Shown here piece after piece: positions 9,291 to 17,986 of a stretch of DNA of 64,000 bases. Each line of letters opens with the position of its first letter. Position 1 is the stretch's first letter. The position numbers were made by a program, and so were the translations under genes. The notes under the pieces are model-generated. The model was not told the DNA's origin, ran no database searches, and saw only the letters and a list, made by a program, of their open reading frames with translations. The DNA is from Variovorax sp. J22G73 (GTDB lineage: Bacteria > Pseudomonadota > Gammaproteobacteria > Burkholderiales > Burkholderiaceae_C): NCBI RefSeq assembly GCF_030317035.1, contig NZ_JASZYK010000001.1:62001-126000 (forward strand), in the 5' to 3' direction.

Positions 9291-11039
9291 ATGCCGGACA
9301 CCCCTCCGAAGAAACTGCGCTCGACCGAATGGTTCGGCTCGGCCGACAAGAACGGCTTCATGTACCGCAGCTGGATGAAGAACCAGGGCATTCCCGACCA
9401 CGAGTTCGACGGCCGCCCCATCGTCGGCATCTGCAACACCTGGTCGGAGCTCACGCCGTGCAACGCGCACTTCCGCAAGATCGCCGAGCACGTGAAGCGC
9501 GGCATCTCCGAGGCAGGCGGCTTCCCGGTGGAGTTCCCGGTGTTCTCCAACGGCGAGTCGAACCTGCGGCCCACGGCCATGCTCACGCGCAACCTCGCGA
9601 GCATGGACGTGGAAGAGGCCATTCGCGGCAACCCGGTCGATGCGGTGGTGCTGCTCACGGGCTGCGACAAGACCACGCCCGCGCTGCTGATGGGCGCTGC
9701 CAGCTGCGACATTCCGGCCATCGTGGTCACTGGCGGGCCCATGCTCAACGGCAAGCTCGATGGCAAGAACATCGGCTCGGGCACGGCGGTGTGGCAGCTG
9801 CACGAATCGCTGAAGGCGGGTGAAATCGACCTGCACCAGTTCCTCTCGGCCGAAGGCGGCATGTCGCGCTCGGCGGGCACCTGCAACACCATGGGCACGG
9901 CCTCGACCATGGCCTGCATGGCCGAGGCGCTGGGCACCTCGCTGCCGCACAACGCGGCCATTCCGGCGGTCGACGCGCGGCGCTACGTGCTGGCGCAGAT
10001 GTCGGGCATGCGCGCGGTGCAGATGGCCAAGGAGGGGCTCACGCTGTCGAAGATCCTCACGCGCGAGGCCTTCGAGAACGCCATCCGTGTGAACGCGGCC
10101 ATCGGCGGCTCGACCAACGCGGTGATCCACCTGAAGGCGATCGCGGGGCGCATCGGCGTCGAGCTGGAGCTGGAAGACTGGACGCGCATCGGCAGCCACA
10201 CGCCCACCATCGTCGACCTGATGCCCTCGGGCCGCTTCCTGATGGAGGAGTTCTATTACGCCGGCGGCCTGCCCGCCGTGCTGCGGCGCCTCGGCGAGAA
10301 CGGGCTGCTGCCGCACCCCGGCGCGCTCACCGTGAACGGCCGCTCGCTCTGGGACAACGTGCGCGAGGCGCCCAGCCTGGACGACGAGGTGATCCGCCCG
10401 CTGAGCAACCCGCTGATCGCCGACGGCGGCATCCGCATCCTGCGCGGCAACCTGTCGCCGCGCGGCGCGGTGCTGAAGCCCTCGGCCGCCACGCCGGAGC
10501 TGCTGAAGCACCGCGGCCGGGCGGTGGTGTTCGAGAACCTGGAGCACTACAAGGAGCGCATCGTCGACGAAGACCTCGACATCGACGCCAGCTCGGTGAT
10601 GGTGCTGAAGAACTGCGGCCCCAAGGGCTACCCCGGCATGGCCGAGGTCGGCAACATGGGCCTGCCGCCCAAGCTGCTGCGCCAGGGCGTGAAGGACATG
10701 GTGCGCATCTCGGACGCGCGCATGAGCGGCACCGCCTACGGCACGGTGGTGTTGCACGTGGCGCCCGAAGCCGCCGATGGCGGGCCGCTGGCGGCGGTGC
10801 GCGACGGCGACTGGATCGAACTCGACTGCGACGCGGGCCGGCTGCACTTGGACATTAGCGACGAGGAACTCGCCGCGCGGCTGGCCTCGCTGTCGGGCAC
10901 CGACGCGCAGCCGATGAGCACGCGCGGCGGCGGTTACCAGAAGCTCTACGTCAACCACGTGCTGCAGGCCGACGAAGGCTGCGACTTCGACTTTCTCGTC
11001 GGCTGCCGCGGCGCGGCCGTTCCCCGCCATTCGCATTGA
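9291..11039 (+). CDS. sugar-acid dehydratase of the IlvD/Edd family, probably L-arabinonate dehydratase
   Basis: A 582-residue iron-sulfur dehydratase. The three cluster cysteines typical of the [2Fe-2S] sugar-acid branch are seen in TPCNAHF (Cys57), LTGCDKTTPA (near 125) and AGTCNTMGTAS (near 198). The family includes dihydroxy-acid dehydratase IlvD, but the N-terminal STEWFGSADKNGFMYRSW and the operon context favour L-arabinonate dehydratase, which makes L-2-keto-3-deoxyarabonate. A D-xylonate or L-fuconate specificity cannot be excluded from sequence alone. It acts in the cytoplasm just before the DapA-family enzyme that follows. Confidence 0.87.
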   Translation: MPDTPPKKLRSTEWFGSADKNGFMYRSWMKNQGIPDHEFDGRPIVGICNTWSELTPCNAHFRKIAEHVKRGISEAGGFPVEFPVFSNGESNLRPTAMLTRNLASMDVEEAIRGNPVDAVVLLTGCDKTTPALLMGAASCDIPAIVVTGGPMLNGKLDGKNIGSGTAVWQLHESLKAGEIDLHQFLSAEGGMSRSAGTCNTMGTASTMACMAEALGTSLPHNAAIPAVDARRYVLAQMSGMRAVQMAKEGLTLSKILTREAFENAIRVNAAIGGSTNAVIHLKAIAGRIGVELELEDWTRIGSHTPTIVDLMPSGRFLMEEFYYAGGLPAVLRRLGENGLLPHPGALTVNGRSLWDNVREAPSLDDEVIRPLSNPLIADGGIRILRGNLSPRGAVLKPSAATPELLKHRGRAVVFENLEHYKERIVDEDLDIDASSVMVLKNCGPKGYPGMAEVGNMGLPPKLLRQGVKDMVRISDARMSGTAYGTVVLHVAPEAADGGPLAAVRDGDWIELDCDAGRLHLDISDEELAARLASLSGTDAQPMSTRGGGYQKLYVNHVLQADEGCDFDFLVGCRGAAVPRHSH

Positions 11040-11053
11040 CCACACGAACACCC

Positions 11054-11971
11054 ATGACCCCCAGATACCGCGGCATCTTCCCGGTGGTGCCGACCACCTT
11101 CACCGAACAGGGCGCGCTCGACCTCGAGAGCCAGAAGCGTTGCGTCGACTTCATGATCGACGCGGGCTCCGACGGGCTGTGCATCCTGGCGAACTTCTCC
11201 GAGCAGTTCGTGTTGTCCGACGACGAACGCGAAGTGCTCACGCGCACGATCCTCGAGCTCGTGAAGGGGCGCGTGCCGGTCATCGTGACCACCACGCACT
11301 ACAGCACCAAGGTCTGCGCCGAGCGCAGCCGCCGCGCGCAGGACATGGGCGCGGCCATGCTGATGGTGATGCCGCCGTACCACGGCGCCACCTTCCGCGT
11401 GCCGGAGCCGCAGATCTTCGAGTTCTACGCGCGGCTGTCGGACGCGGTGGGCATTCCCGTCATGGTGCAGGACGCGCCGGCCAGCGGCACCGTGCTGTCG
11501 GCGCCCTTCCTCGCGCGCATGGCGAAGGAGATCGAGCACGTGGCGTACTTCAAGATCGAGACGCCGGGCGCGGCGGCCAAGCTGCGCGAGCTGATCCGCC
11601 TGGGCGGCGACGCCATCGAGGGCCCGTGGGACGGCGAGGAAGCCATCACGCTGATGCCCGACCTCGACGCCGGCGCCACCGGCTCGATGACCGGCGGTGG
11701 CTACCCCGACGGCATTCGCCCCATCATCGAGGCGCACCGCGCGGGCGACCGCGACACGGCATTCGCGCTGTACCAGCAGTGGCTGCCGCTCATCAACTAC
11801 GAGAACCGGCAGGCCGGCCTGCTGGCCTGCAAGTCGCTCATGAAGGAGGGCGGCGTGATCGCTTGCGAGGCGCCGCGGCATCCGCTGCCGGCGATGCACC
11901 CTGAGACCCGTGCCGGCCTGATCGAGACGGCGAAGCGGCTCGATCCGCTGGTGCTGCGCTGGGGGCGCTAG
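11054..11971 (+). CDS. DapA-family 2-keto-3-deoxy-L-arabonate dehydratase
   Basis: A 305-residue class I aldolase-fold enzyme (DapA/NanA superfamily). MTPRYRGIFPVVPTTFTEQGALD at the start, YHGATFRVPEP in the middle and the Schiff-base Lys in YFKIETPG near residue 168 are visible. The sequence resembles L-2-keto-3-deoxyarabonate dehydratase, which yields alpha-ketoglutaric semialdehyde, the substrate of the dehydrogenase at the window start. ATG 11054 is preferred; a TTG at 11036 overlapping the previous stop would add six residues, and neither has a clear ribosome binding site. Its last 134 bases overlap the opposing LysR gene. Confidence 0.83.
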   Translation: MTPRYRGIFPVVPTTFTEQGALDLESQKRCVDFMIDAGSDGLCILANFSEQFVLSDDEREVLTRTILELVKGRVPVIVTTTHYSTKVCAERSRRAQDMGAAMLMVMPPYHGATFRVPEPQIFEFYARLSDAVGIPVMVQDAPASGTVLSAPFLARMAKEIEHVAYFKIETPGAAAKLRELIRLGGDAIEGPWDGEEAITLMPDLDAGATGSMTGGGYPDGIRPIIEAHRAGDRDTAFALYQQWLPLINYENRQAGLLACKSLMKEGGVIACEAPRHPLPAMHPETRAGLIETAKRLDPLVLRWGR

Positions 11972-12926
11972 GGGCACTAGGGTCACGCGCCGCTGCCGCG
12001 GCGGTGAACGCCACGTCGCTCCCCTCGGCGAAGTAGGGCGCGAGCAGCTCGGTCAGCCAGGTCATCACCGCGAGCACGCGCGGCGCGAGCTGGCGGCGGT
12101 TGACGTACACCAGCGACACCGGCATCGGGCGCGCGGCAAAGCCCGGCATCACCTGCACCAGCGAGCCGGAATCGAAGCAGGGCTGCAGGCCGCCGACCGG
12201 CGCCTGGATGAGCCCCAGGCCCGCCACCGCCGCGGCGTTGTACGCGTCGGTGCCGTTCACCGTGACCAGGGAGCGCACAGGCTGCATGCGGTAGCGGCCC
12301 TGTACCGCGTCGAAGTACTCCCAGCCCGCGTCGTTCGGCGACAGCGTCTGCGCGAAATGCACGATGCGGTGGTGCGCCAGGTCGGCCAGGGTGCGCGGCG
12401 TGCCGTGCGCCTGCAGGTAGGCCGGGCTCGCGGCGTTGGCCATGCGCATGAAACCGAGCGGCCGCGCGACCAGCTCGGAGTCGCCCAGCACGCCCACGCG
12501 CAGCACGCAGTCGAAGCCTTCGTTCACCAGGTCGACGCGGCGGTCGGTGGTGCTGATGCCGATTTCCAGCGCGGGATGCAGCGCGAGAAATTCGGGCAGG
12601 CGCGGAATGACGAGGTCGCGCGCCACGGTGGCCGGCAGGTCGATGCGCAGGCGCCCGGTGAGGCCGCTGGCGTCCGAGCGGAACATGCCGGCCAGCTGCT
12701 CGCCTTCGGCCAGGTAGTCCTTGCAGCGCTCCAGGAAGCGCTCGCCGTCCTCGGTGAGGCGCACGCTGCGCGTGGTGCGCTGCAACAGCCGCGTGCCCAG
12801 CCGCTCTTCGAGCTGCTGCACGGCCACCGAGGTGCGCGCGCGGGTCAGCCCGAGCTGGTCGGCGGCGCGGCTGAAGCTGGCGAGCTCGGCAACCCGCGAG
12901 AAGATGCGCAATTCGTCGGTGTTCAT
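11838..12926 (-). CDS. LysR-family transcriptional regulator with C-terminal extension
   Basis: A LysR regulator with a winged helix-turn-helix at about residues 3-60 (SRAADQLGLTRARTSVAVQQLEERLG) and an effector-binding domain to about residue 305. The reading frame continues to residue 362 through an Ala/Pro/Ser/Arg-rich tail that has no counterpart in the family, which is normally about 300 residues. The tail runs into the 3' end of the opposing dehydratase gene. In the neighbouring frame three stop codons lie within 18 bases at 11968-11985, suggesting that an indel removed the original stop. It is divergent from the short-chain dehydrogenase and probably regulates it. Confidence 0.85.
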   Translation of the reverse strand: MNTDELRIFSRVAELASFSRAADQLGLTRARTSVAVQQLEERLGTRLLQRTTRSVRLTEDGERFLERCKDYLAEGEQLAGMFRSDASGLTGRLRIDLPATVARDLVIPRLPEFLALHPALEIGISTTDRRVDLVNEGFDCVLRVGVLGDSELVARPLGFMRMANAASPAYLQAHGTPRTLADLAHHRIVHFAQTLSPNDAGWEYFDAVQGRYRMQPVRSLVTVNGTDAYNAAAVAGLGLIQAPVGGLQPCFDSGSLVQVMPGFAARPMPVSLVYVNRRQLAPRVLAVMTWLTELLAPYFAEGSDVAFTAAAAARDPSAPSAPSAAPADRAASPSRSGRHGSQGASPAADAAAPRKRSRRPPS

Positions 12927-13047
12927 GGCGTCGGATTGTCCTGTCGGCTGATAACAGTGTGCTCCGATGCGCGGGATTTATCTTGTGGGCGGTAATTTTT
13001 AAAGTCAGTTCATCAAGCACCCCCATCAACCACCCGAGGACTTTGAA

Positions 13048-13818
13048 ATGACCGGTTCCACTCTCTCCCGCACCGCACTCATCACCGGCGGCGGCCGCGG
13101 CCTGGGCCGCAGCGCCGCGCTGGCGCTGGCCGCCGACGGCGTCGATGTGATCCTGACCTATGTGTCGAACGAAACCAGCGCGCGGGCGGTGGTGTCCGAG
13201 ATCGAGGCGAAGGGCCGCCGCGCCGTGGCGCTGCCGCTCGACGTGGGCGACAGCAAGACCTTCGCGGCCTTCGCCGATGCGGTGAAGGCCGCGCTGGCCG
13301 CCACATGGCAGCGCGAGCGCTTCGACTTCCTCGTGAACAACGCCGGCGTCGGCCTGCACGCGAGCTTCGAGGAAACGACCGAAGCGCAGTTCGACATGCT
13401 CTTCAACATCCACTTCAAGGGCACGTACTTCCTCACGCAGAAGCTGCTGCCGCTGCTCAACGACGGCGGGCGCATCGTGAACCTGTCGTCGGGGCTCACG
13501 CGCTTCTCGATGCCCGGTGCCTCGGCCTACGCGGCGATGAAGGGCGGGGTGGAAACGCTGACGCGCTACCTCGCCAAGGAGCTGGGCGCGCGCGGCATCT
13601 CGGTGAACACCATTGCGCCGGGCGCTATCGCCACCGACTTCAGCGGTGGCATGGTGCGCGACAACCCGCAGGTGAACGCGATGGTCGCCGGCTTCACCGC
13701 GCTGGGACGCGCGGGCCTGCCCGACGACGTGGGCGGCGCCATCGCGAGCTTGCTGAGGGAGGGGAACGGCTGGGTCAACGCCCAACGCATCGAGGTGTCG
13801 GGCGGGATGCTGGTCTGA
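13048..13818 (+). CDS. short-chain dehydrogenase/reductase (SDR)
   Basis: A 256-residue classical SDR: cofactor motif TGGGRGLGRS at residues 12-21, NNAGVG near 100, catalytic Ser in NLSSG, YAAMK (Tyr-x-x-x-Lys) near 155, and NTIAPGAIATDF. The cofactor is NAD(P); the substrate is unknown. It resembles 3-oxoacyl-ACP reductase-like proteins. It is transcribed away from the LysR gene across 121 bp, a common pairing of regulator and target. A gagga ribosome binding site precedes the ATG. No evidence ties it to the arabinose operon, although a sugar dehydrogenase is missing from that pathway in the window. Confidence 0.87.
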   Translation: MTGSTLSRTALITGGGRGLGRSAALALAADGVDVILTYVSNETSARAVVSEIEAKGRRAVALPLDVGDSKTFAAFADAVKAALAATWQRERFDFLVNNAGVGLHASFEETTEAQFDMLFNIHFKGTYFLTQKLLPLLNDGGRIVNLSSGLTRFSMPGASAYAAMKGGVETLTRYLAKELGARGISVNTIAPGAIATDFSGGMVRDNPQVNAMVAGFTALGRAGLPDDVGGAIASLLREGNGWVNAQRIEVSGGMLV

Positions 13819-13853
13819 GCACGCGGCGTGCCCGGACGCTCAGGACAGAACGA

Positions 13854-14108
13854 TCAGCTCTTCTCGAGCTCGGTGAGCTGCAGCGACAGGTCGAACAGCT
13901 TCGACTTGCTGGCGTAGTAGCGGTCCAGGCGCCACTCTTTCAGGATGTCCATGGCGAGCTCGAAGCTCTTGTAGTCGAGGTTGTACAGCGTGATCAGCTC
14001 GAAGCTGCGTTCGGACTCCAGGGCCAACACGAGCTGGGCCAGGATCTTGGCCGATTCGTTGGCCGGGTCCGTTTCGATGAATCGGCGAGCGACCTTGATG
14101 GCATTCAT
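13854..14108 (-). CDS. small conserved-looking cytoplasmic protein of unknown function
   Basis: An 84-residue protein beginning MNAIKVARRFIETDPANESAK and ending LTELEKS, with no signal peptide or membrane segment. It is predicted to be mostly helical with many charged residues. ATG 14108 is chosen over longer in-frame starts because a good gagga-type ribosome binding site lies just upstream and the extra N-terminus looks non-coding. It ends 35 bp from the convergent SDR gene. I do not recognise the family. Confidence 0.7.
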   Translation of the reverse strand: MNAIKVARRFIETDPANESAKILAQLVLALESERSFELITLYNLDYKSFELAMDILKEWRLDRYYASKSKLFDLSLQLTELEKS

Positions 14109-14194
14109 GGGAAGGGATTCCTCGGGTGGCAGGGAGCTAGAACTATAGCTAGCGTGCGCCGGCCCTTTATGACGGTTTTGTGACAACCAAGGAC

Positions 14195-14231
14195 ATAGCC
14201 CGCGGGCCGGAAACACCGGGCCGCGGGCTAT
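14195..14231 (-). terminator. strong hairpin, probable terminator
   Basis: Sixteen-base arms (ATAGCCCGCGGGCCGG at 14195-14210 and its near complement at 14216-14231) pair with one mismatch around an AAACA loop. It lies 32 bases beyond the stop of the minus-strand gene 14263-14748 and before the next minus-strand gene. The following minus-strand bases are only moderately T-rich, so it may be an attenuator or a bidirectional stop. Confidence 0.6.
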
Positions 14232-14262
14232 GGCAGGCAGGTCGAAAAAGCGTCGGGAACGC

Positions 14263-14748
14263 TCAGCGCATCGGCATCGGCGCGGGGCGGGGCGCCATCA
14301 CCGGCTCGGGCGCGCGGTCCATCGGCATCGGGCGCATGCCCGGCGCGGGCACGGTGCGCACGGTGGTCGTGACCGATTCGCGGATCACGCCGCCCCCCAT
14401 CACGCTGCCTTCCACGGCGGCGCTGGTGTTGCCGGCACCGCCCAGCACGCGGGCCTCGCAGTCGGCGCGGTCGGCCGGCTGCTGCAGGCCGCAGCGTGCG
14501 AGCGCATTGGCGCGGTAGTCGGGCGCGCTGGTCAGGCCGCCGCGGGCCGCGGCCTGGCGCGCGGCGCCGGCTTCGCGGATGCAGGCGGCACGGTCCTGCT
14601 GGTTGTGGCCGCACACCGCCAGCTCGCGCTGGTAGGTGCTGTCGGATTCGCCGCGGCGCGGGCCGGCGGCCGAAGCCACGGTGGCGCTGGCCACGCCGCC
14701 CAGGGCGAGCAGCGCGAAGATCATCGAACGCGAGGTCTTGCTTTGCAT
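14263..14748 (-). CDS. secreted cysteine-paired protein of unknown function (paralogue 1)
   Basis: A 161-residue exported protein with signal peptide cleaved near ASA (about residue 28). The mature part has four cysteines in the pattern AVCGHNQQDRAACIREAGAARQ and ARCGLQ then DCEARVLGGA, so two disulfides are plausible in the periplasm. It then shows GSVMGGGVIRESVT and a Pro/Met/Arg-rich tail. The protein encoded at 14800-15210 shares all of these blocks, so the pair arose by tandem duplication. No known function; it is followed by a strong hairpin. Confidence 0.75.
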   Translation of the reverse strand: MQSKTSRSMIFALLALGGVASATVASAAGPRRGESDSTYQRELAVCGHNQQDRAACIREAGAARQAAARGGLTSAPDYRANALARCGLQQPADRADCEARVLGGAGNTSAAVEGSVMGGGVIRESVTTTVRTVPAPGMRPMPMDRAPEPVMAPRPAPMPMR

Positions 14749-14799
14749 GAGGTGCTCCTTGGTTTTCAGGGAATTGCTGCGGGGACTCGACGCGGCGAT

Positions 14800-15210
14800 T
14801 CAGCGCGACGGCACGGTCTGCGCGGGCAGGGGGGTGACGGTTTCGCGGATCACGCCGCCGCCCATCACGCTGCCTTCGGTGGTGGTGCGGGCACCGCCCT
14901 TGATGCGCGCTTCGCACTCGGGCTGGTCGGGGCCCGGCTGCTCGCTGCAGCGCGCCAGCGAATTCACCTCGCCGCGCGCGGGGCTGGGCGTGGTCAGGCC
15001 GGCGCGGCCGGCTTCCTGGCGGGCGGCACCGGCTTCGCGCAGGCAGGCGGCGCGGTCTTGCTGCACGCCGTCGCAGGTGGCGCGTTCCTTCTGCATGCGG
15101 GCTTCGGTACCGGGCGCCTGTGCGCCGGCGGTCTGCGCGCCGAAGACCATGAAGCCACTGGCGGCGAAGAGTGCCGTGGCGGAAAGGATGGAACGTACTG
15201 TTGTTGTCAT
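14800..15210 (-). CDS. secreted cysteine-paired protein of unknown function (paralogue 2)
   Basis: A 136-residue exported protein; the signal peptide ends near AQA (about residue 31). The mature part has ATCDGVQQDRAACLREAGAARQ, LARCSEQ, ECEARIKGGA and GSVMGGGVIRETVT, block for block like its neighbour. The divergent linker between the cysteine pairs (LTTPSPARGEVNS) suggests the duplication is not recent. ATG 15210 (MTTTVRSIL) is chosen because it begins a normal signal peptide and has an aaggag-like ribosome binding site. Periplasmic location is inferred. The 154 bp between this gene and cphA hold nothing that I recognise. Confidence 0.75.
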   Translation of the reverse strand: MTTTVRSILSATALFAASGFMVFGAQTAGAQAPGTEARMQKERATCDGVQQDRAACLREAGAARQEAGRAGLTTPSPARGEVNSLARCSEQPGPDQPECEARIKGGARTTTEGSVMGGGVIRETVTPLPAQTVPSR

Positions 15211-15364
15211 GCGGGCTCCTTGGTTGGGGCACGCACCTGCTTTCAGTTGCGTGACCGGAGCCACAGTGTGGTGTCGGCGAAGGCGGCGGGTCTGTGGGAC
15301 AGCCGCACCGTTCGACCGGGCCGGACGCGCCCCTGCATGTGGGACACGTCCGTCAGCAAAGCCT

Positions 15365-17932
15365 TCAGCCGGCCGCGATGCGGCTCGCGAGGTGAGCCAG
15401 CGCTTCTTCCACCTGGTCGACCAGGATCAGCGACAGGTCCCCGGGCTGCAGGCGCGCCAGCGCGGTGTCGATGGCGACGAACTCGCCGCGGATCTCGTCG
15501 ATGTAGCGCGTGCGCGCCGCGCCCTGCAGGCCCTGGCGCAGCAGCGCCATCACCTCGCCGTCGGCGCGGCCGCGCTGCGCCGCGTCCTGGTACAGGATCA
15601 CGTCGTCGAAGGCCTGGCCCAGGATGGCGGTCTGGTCGCGAATGTCGGAGTCGCGCCGGTCGCCCGCGCCGCTGATGACCACCGAGCGCTTCTTCGCCGG
15701 CATGGTGTCCACCGCCGACACCAGCGCGCGCATGGCGTCGGTGTTGTGGCCGTAGTCGGCGATCACGGTGGCGCCGCGGTAGTCCATGACGTTGAAGCGC
15801 CCTGGCACGCCGGCCGCGTCGTTCATGAAGCTGGCCAGGCCGCTGCGGATGGTGTCCCAGTCCAGCCCCACGGCCCAGGCCGCGGCCACCGAGGCCATCA
15901 CGTTGTCGACCTGGAAGCCGATGGTGCCGCCGCGCGTGATGGGCACGTCGCGCAGCGCGATGCGTTCGCGCCACGAGCCTTCGGCGGCCACCAGCGTGTC
16001 CTGGTCGACATATACGGTGCGCTTGCCCTGCGCGCGGTGCGTGGCCATCACCGGGTGCATGCGGTCGGCGGTGAAGAAGATCACGTGGCCGGGGCAGCCC
16101 GCGGCCATGGCCGCGACGTTCGGGTCGGCGGCGTTGAGCACCGCGTAGCCGTCGGCGGACACGTTGCGCACGATCACGCGCTTGAGCACCGCCAGGTCTT
16201 CCACGGTGGTGATGTAGTTCAGCCCCAGGTGGTCGCCGCTGCCGATGTTGGTGACCACCGCCACCTGGCAGCGGTCGAAGCCCAGGCCCTCGCGCAGCAC
16301 GCCGCCGCGGGCCACCTCGAACACGGCCGCGTCCACGTCGGGGTGCATCAGCACGTTGCGCGCGCTCTTGGGGCCGCTGCAGTCGCCGCTGTCGGTCTGG
16401 CGACCGTCGACGTACACGCCGTCGGTGTTGGTCATGCCGGTGCGCAGGCCGCTGGAGGCGAGCAGGTGGTTGATCAGCCGCGCGGTGGTGGTCTTGCCGT
16501 TGGTGCCGGTGACGGCCACCACCGGAATGCGGCCGTCGTCGCCGTGCGCGTACAGCGTGTCCATCACCGCCTCGCCGACCGCGCGGCCGCGGCCGAACGA
16601 GGGCGAGATGTGCATGCGCAGGCCGGGCGCGGCATTGACCTCGACCACGCCGCCGTGCTGCTCCTCGAGCGGGCGCAGCACGTTCTCGCAGACCATGTCC
16701 ACGCCGCAGATGTGCAGGCCGACCATTTGCGCGGCGTCCACCGCGCGCGCCGCCACTTCGGGGTGCACGGTGTCGGTCACGTCCGTGGCGGTGCCGCCGG
16801 TCGACAGGTTGGCGTTGTTGCGCAGCACCACGCGCTGGCCGCGCGCGGGCACGCTGTCGGGCGTGAGGCCCTGCGATTCGAGCCGGCCGATGGCGATGTC
16901 GTCCAGCCGGATCTTGGTGAGCGAGGTGGCGTGGCCCTCGCCGCGGCGCGGGTCGAGGTTCACGGTGTCCACCAGCTGGCGCACGGTGAGGGCGCCGTCG
17001 CCGATCACCTGCGGCGGGTCGCGGCGCGCCGCGGCCACCAGCCGGTCGCCCACCACCAGCAGGCGGAAGTCGAAGCCGGGCAGGAACTTCTCCACCATCA
17101 CCTCGCCGTACACGGCGGCCGAGGCGTAGGCCGAGAACAGTTCCTCGCGCGTGGTGATGTTCACCGTCACGCCCTTGCCCTGGTTGCCGTCCTGCGGTTT
17201 CACCACCACCGGCAGGCCGATTTCGTGGGCCGCGGCCCAGCCGTCTTCGGCGCTGCTCACGGGGCGGCCCAGCGGCACCGGCACGCCGGCGGCGTTGAGC
17301 AGCTGCTTGGTCAGTTCCTTGTCCTGCGCGATCGATTCGGCCACGCCGCTGGTGCTGTCGACCTCGGCGGCCTGGATGCGGCGCTGCTTGGAGCCCCAGC
17401 CGAACTGCACCAGGCTGCCGCTGGTGAGGCGGCGATACGGAATGCCGCGCGCCACGGCCGCATCGACGATGGAGCCGGTGCTCGGGCCCAGGCGCTCCGA
17501 TTCGTCGAGGTCGCGCAGCTCGGTGATGGCGGCGTCGGCGTCGAAGGGGGTGTCGGCCTGCGCGGCCGCGATGAGCTGGTCGGCCAGCTCGATGGCGCGG
17601 CGGCCCACGGCCTCTTCGCTGTACTGGAATACGACCTGGTAGACGCCTTCTTCCAGCGTGGGCGAGGTGTGGCCGAAGTTGACGGCGCAGCCGGCCTGCG
17701 ACTGCAGCGCGACGGCGGCGTTTTCCAGCACATGGGCCAGGGCCAGCGGCTGGCCCAGCACCATCGGGTGCAGCTCGCCGATGGTCGGGAAGCGCGCGCG
17801 CAGGCGGTCTTCGAAACCGGCCAGGCGGGTGATGGCGTTCTCATCGCCTTCGCAGGCCACGACCGCCTCGATGGCGGTGTGGCGGCTCCAGAGATTGGGC
17901 CCGCGAAGGGCTCGGATGCGGGTGACTTTCAT
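15365..17932 (-). CDS. cphA: cyanophycin synthetase, full-length (CphA1-type)
   Basis: An 855-residue enzyme that makes the nitrogen storage polymer cyanophycin (poly-Asp backbone with Arg side chains) from Asp, Arg and ATP. Domain order: N-terminal domain (about 1-160), ATP-grasp domain with GLPVVVKPQDGNQGKGV near 236, and a Mur-ligase-like domain with intact P-loop GTNGKTT at residues 476-482. The Mur C-terminal region, with PGRFNV and DYGHNTDAM, is also present. All elements of a catalytically complete CphA1 are visible, and the length fits the usual 850-900. It lies 54 bp downstream of the shorter cphA-like gene, in the same direction, probably as one operon. No cyanophycinase gene is present in the window. 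Confidence 0.93.
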   Translation of the reverse strand: MKVTRIRALRGPNLWSRHTAIEAVVACEGDENAITRLAGFEDRLRARFPTIGELHPMVLGQPLALAHVLENAAVALQSQAGCAVNFGHTSPTLEEGVYQVVFQYSEEAVGRRAIELADQLIAAAQADTPFDADAAITELRDLDESERLGPSTGSIVDAAVARGIPYRRLTSGSLVQFGWGSKQRRIQAAEVDSTSGVAESIAQDKELTKQLLNAAGVPVPLGRPVSSAEDGWAAAHEIGLPVVVKPQDGNQGKGVTVNITTREELFSAYASAAVYGEVMVEKFLPGFDFRLLVVGDRLVAAARRDPPQVIGDGALTVRQLVDTVNLDPRRGEGHATSLTKIRLDDIAIGRLESQGLTPDSVPARGQRVVLRNNANLSTGGTATDVTDTVHPEVAARAVDAAQMVGLHICGVDMVCENVLRPLEEQHGGVVEVNAAPGLRMHISPSFGRGRAVGEAVMDTLYAHGDDGRIPVVAVTGTNGKTTTARLINHLLASSGLRTGMTNTDGVYVDGRQTDSGDCSGPKSARNVLMHPDVDAAVFEVARGGVLREGLGFDRCQVAVVTNIGSGDHLGLNYITTVEDLAVLKRVIVRNVSADGYAVLNAADPNVAAMAAGCPGHVIFFTADRMHPVMATHRAQGKRTVYVDQDTLVAAEGSWRERIALRDVPITRGGTIGFQVDNVMASVAAAWAVGLDWDTIRSGLASFMNDAAGVPGRFNVMDYRGATVIADYGHNTDAMRALVSAVDTMPAKKRSVVISGAGDRRDSDIRDQTAILGQAFDDVILYQDAAQRGRADGEVMALLRQGLQGAARTRYIDEIRGEFVAIDTALARLQPGDLSLILVDQVEEALAHLASRIAAG

Positions 17933-17986
17933 GGGGCGGCGAGAGCGTAGGAGCTTGCGGGCTTGAGTTGGCGGCGCGCGAACGCG

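Noticed and set aside
9291..11039. Annotation as dihydroxy-acid dehydratase IlvD for branched-chain amino acid synthesis.
   Set aside because: Operon context with sugar transporters, a keto-deoxy acid dehydratase and a semialdehyde dehydrogenase supports a sugar-acid dehydratase.
11036..11053. TTG start for the DapA-family dehydratase, overlapping the previous stop.
   Set aside because: ATG 11054 starts directly at family sequence; the six extra residues add nothing recognisable.
13048..13818. SDR as the missing L-arabinose 1-dehydrogenase.
   Set aside because: It is separated from the sugar operon by a convergent regulator and looks like a generic 3-oxoacyl reductase-type SDR; no sequence feature indicates a sugar substrate.
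14636..17950. Long plus-strand open frame opposite the cyanophycin synthetase gene.
   Set aside because: The protein is His/Ala/Gly/Val-rich without known domains and mirrors the third-position GC bias of the real minus-strand gene.
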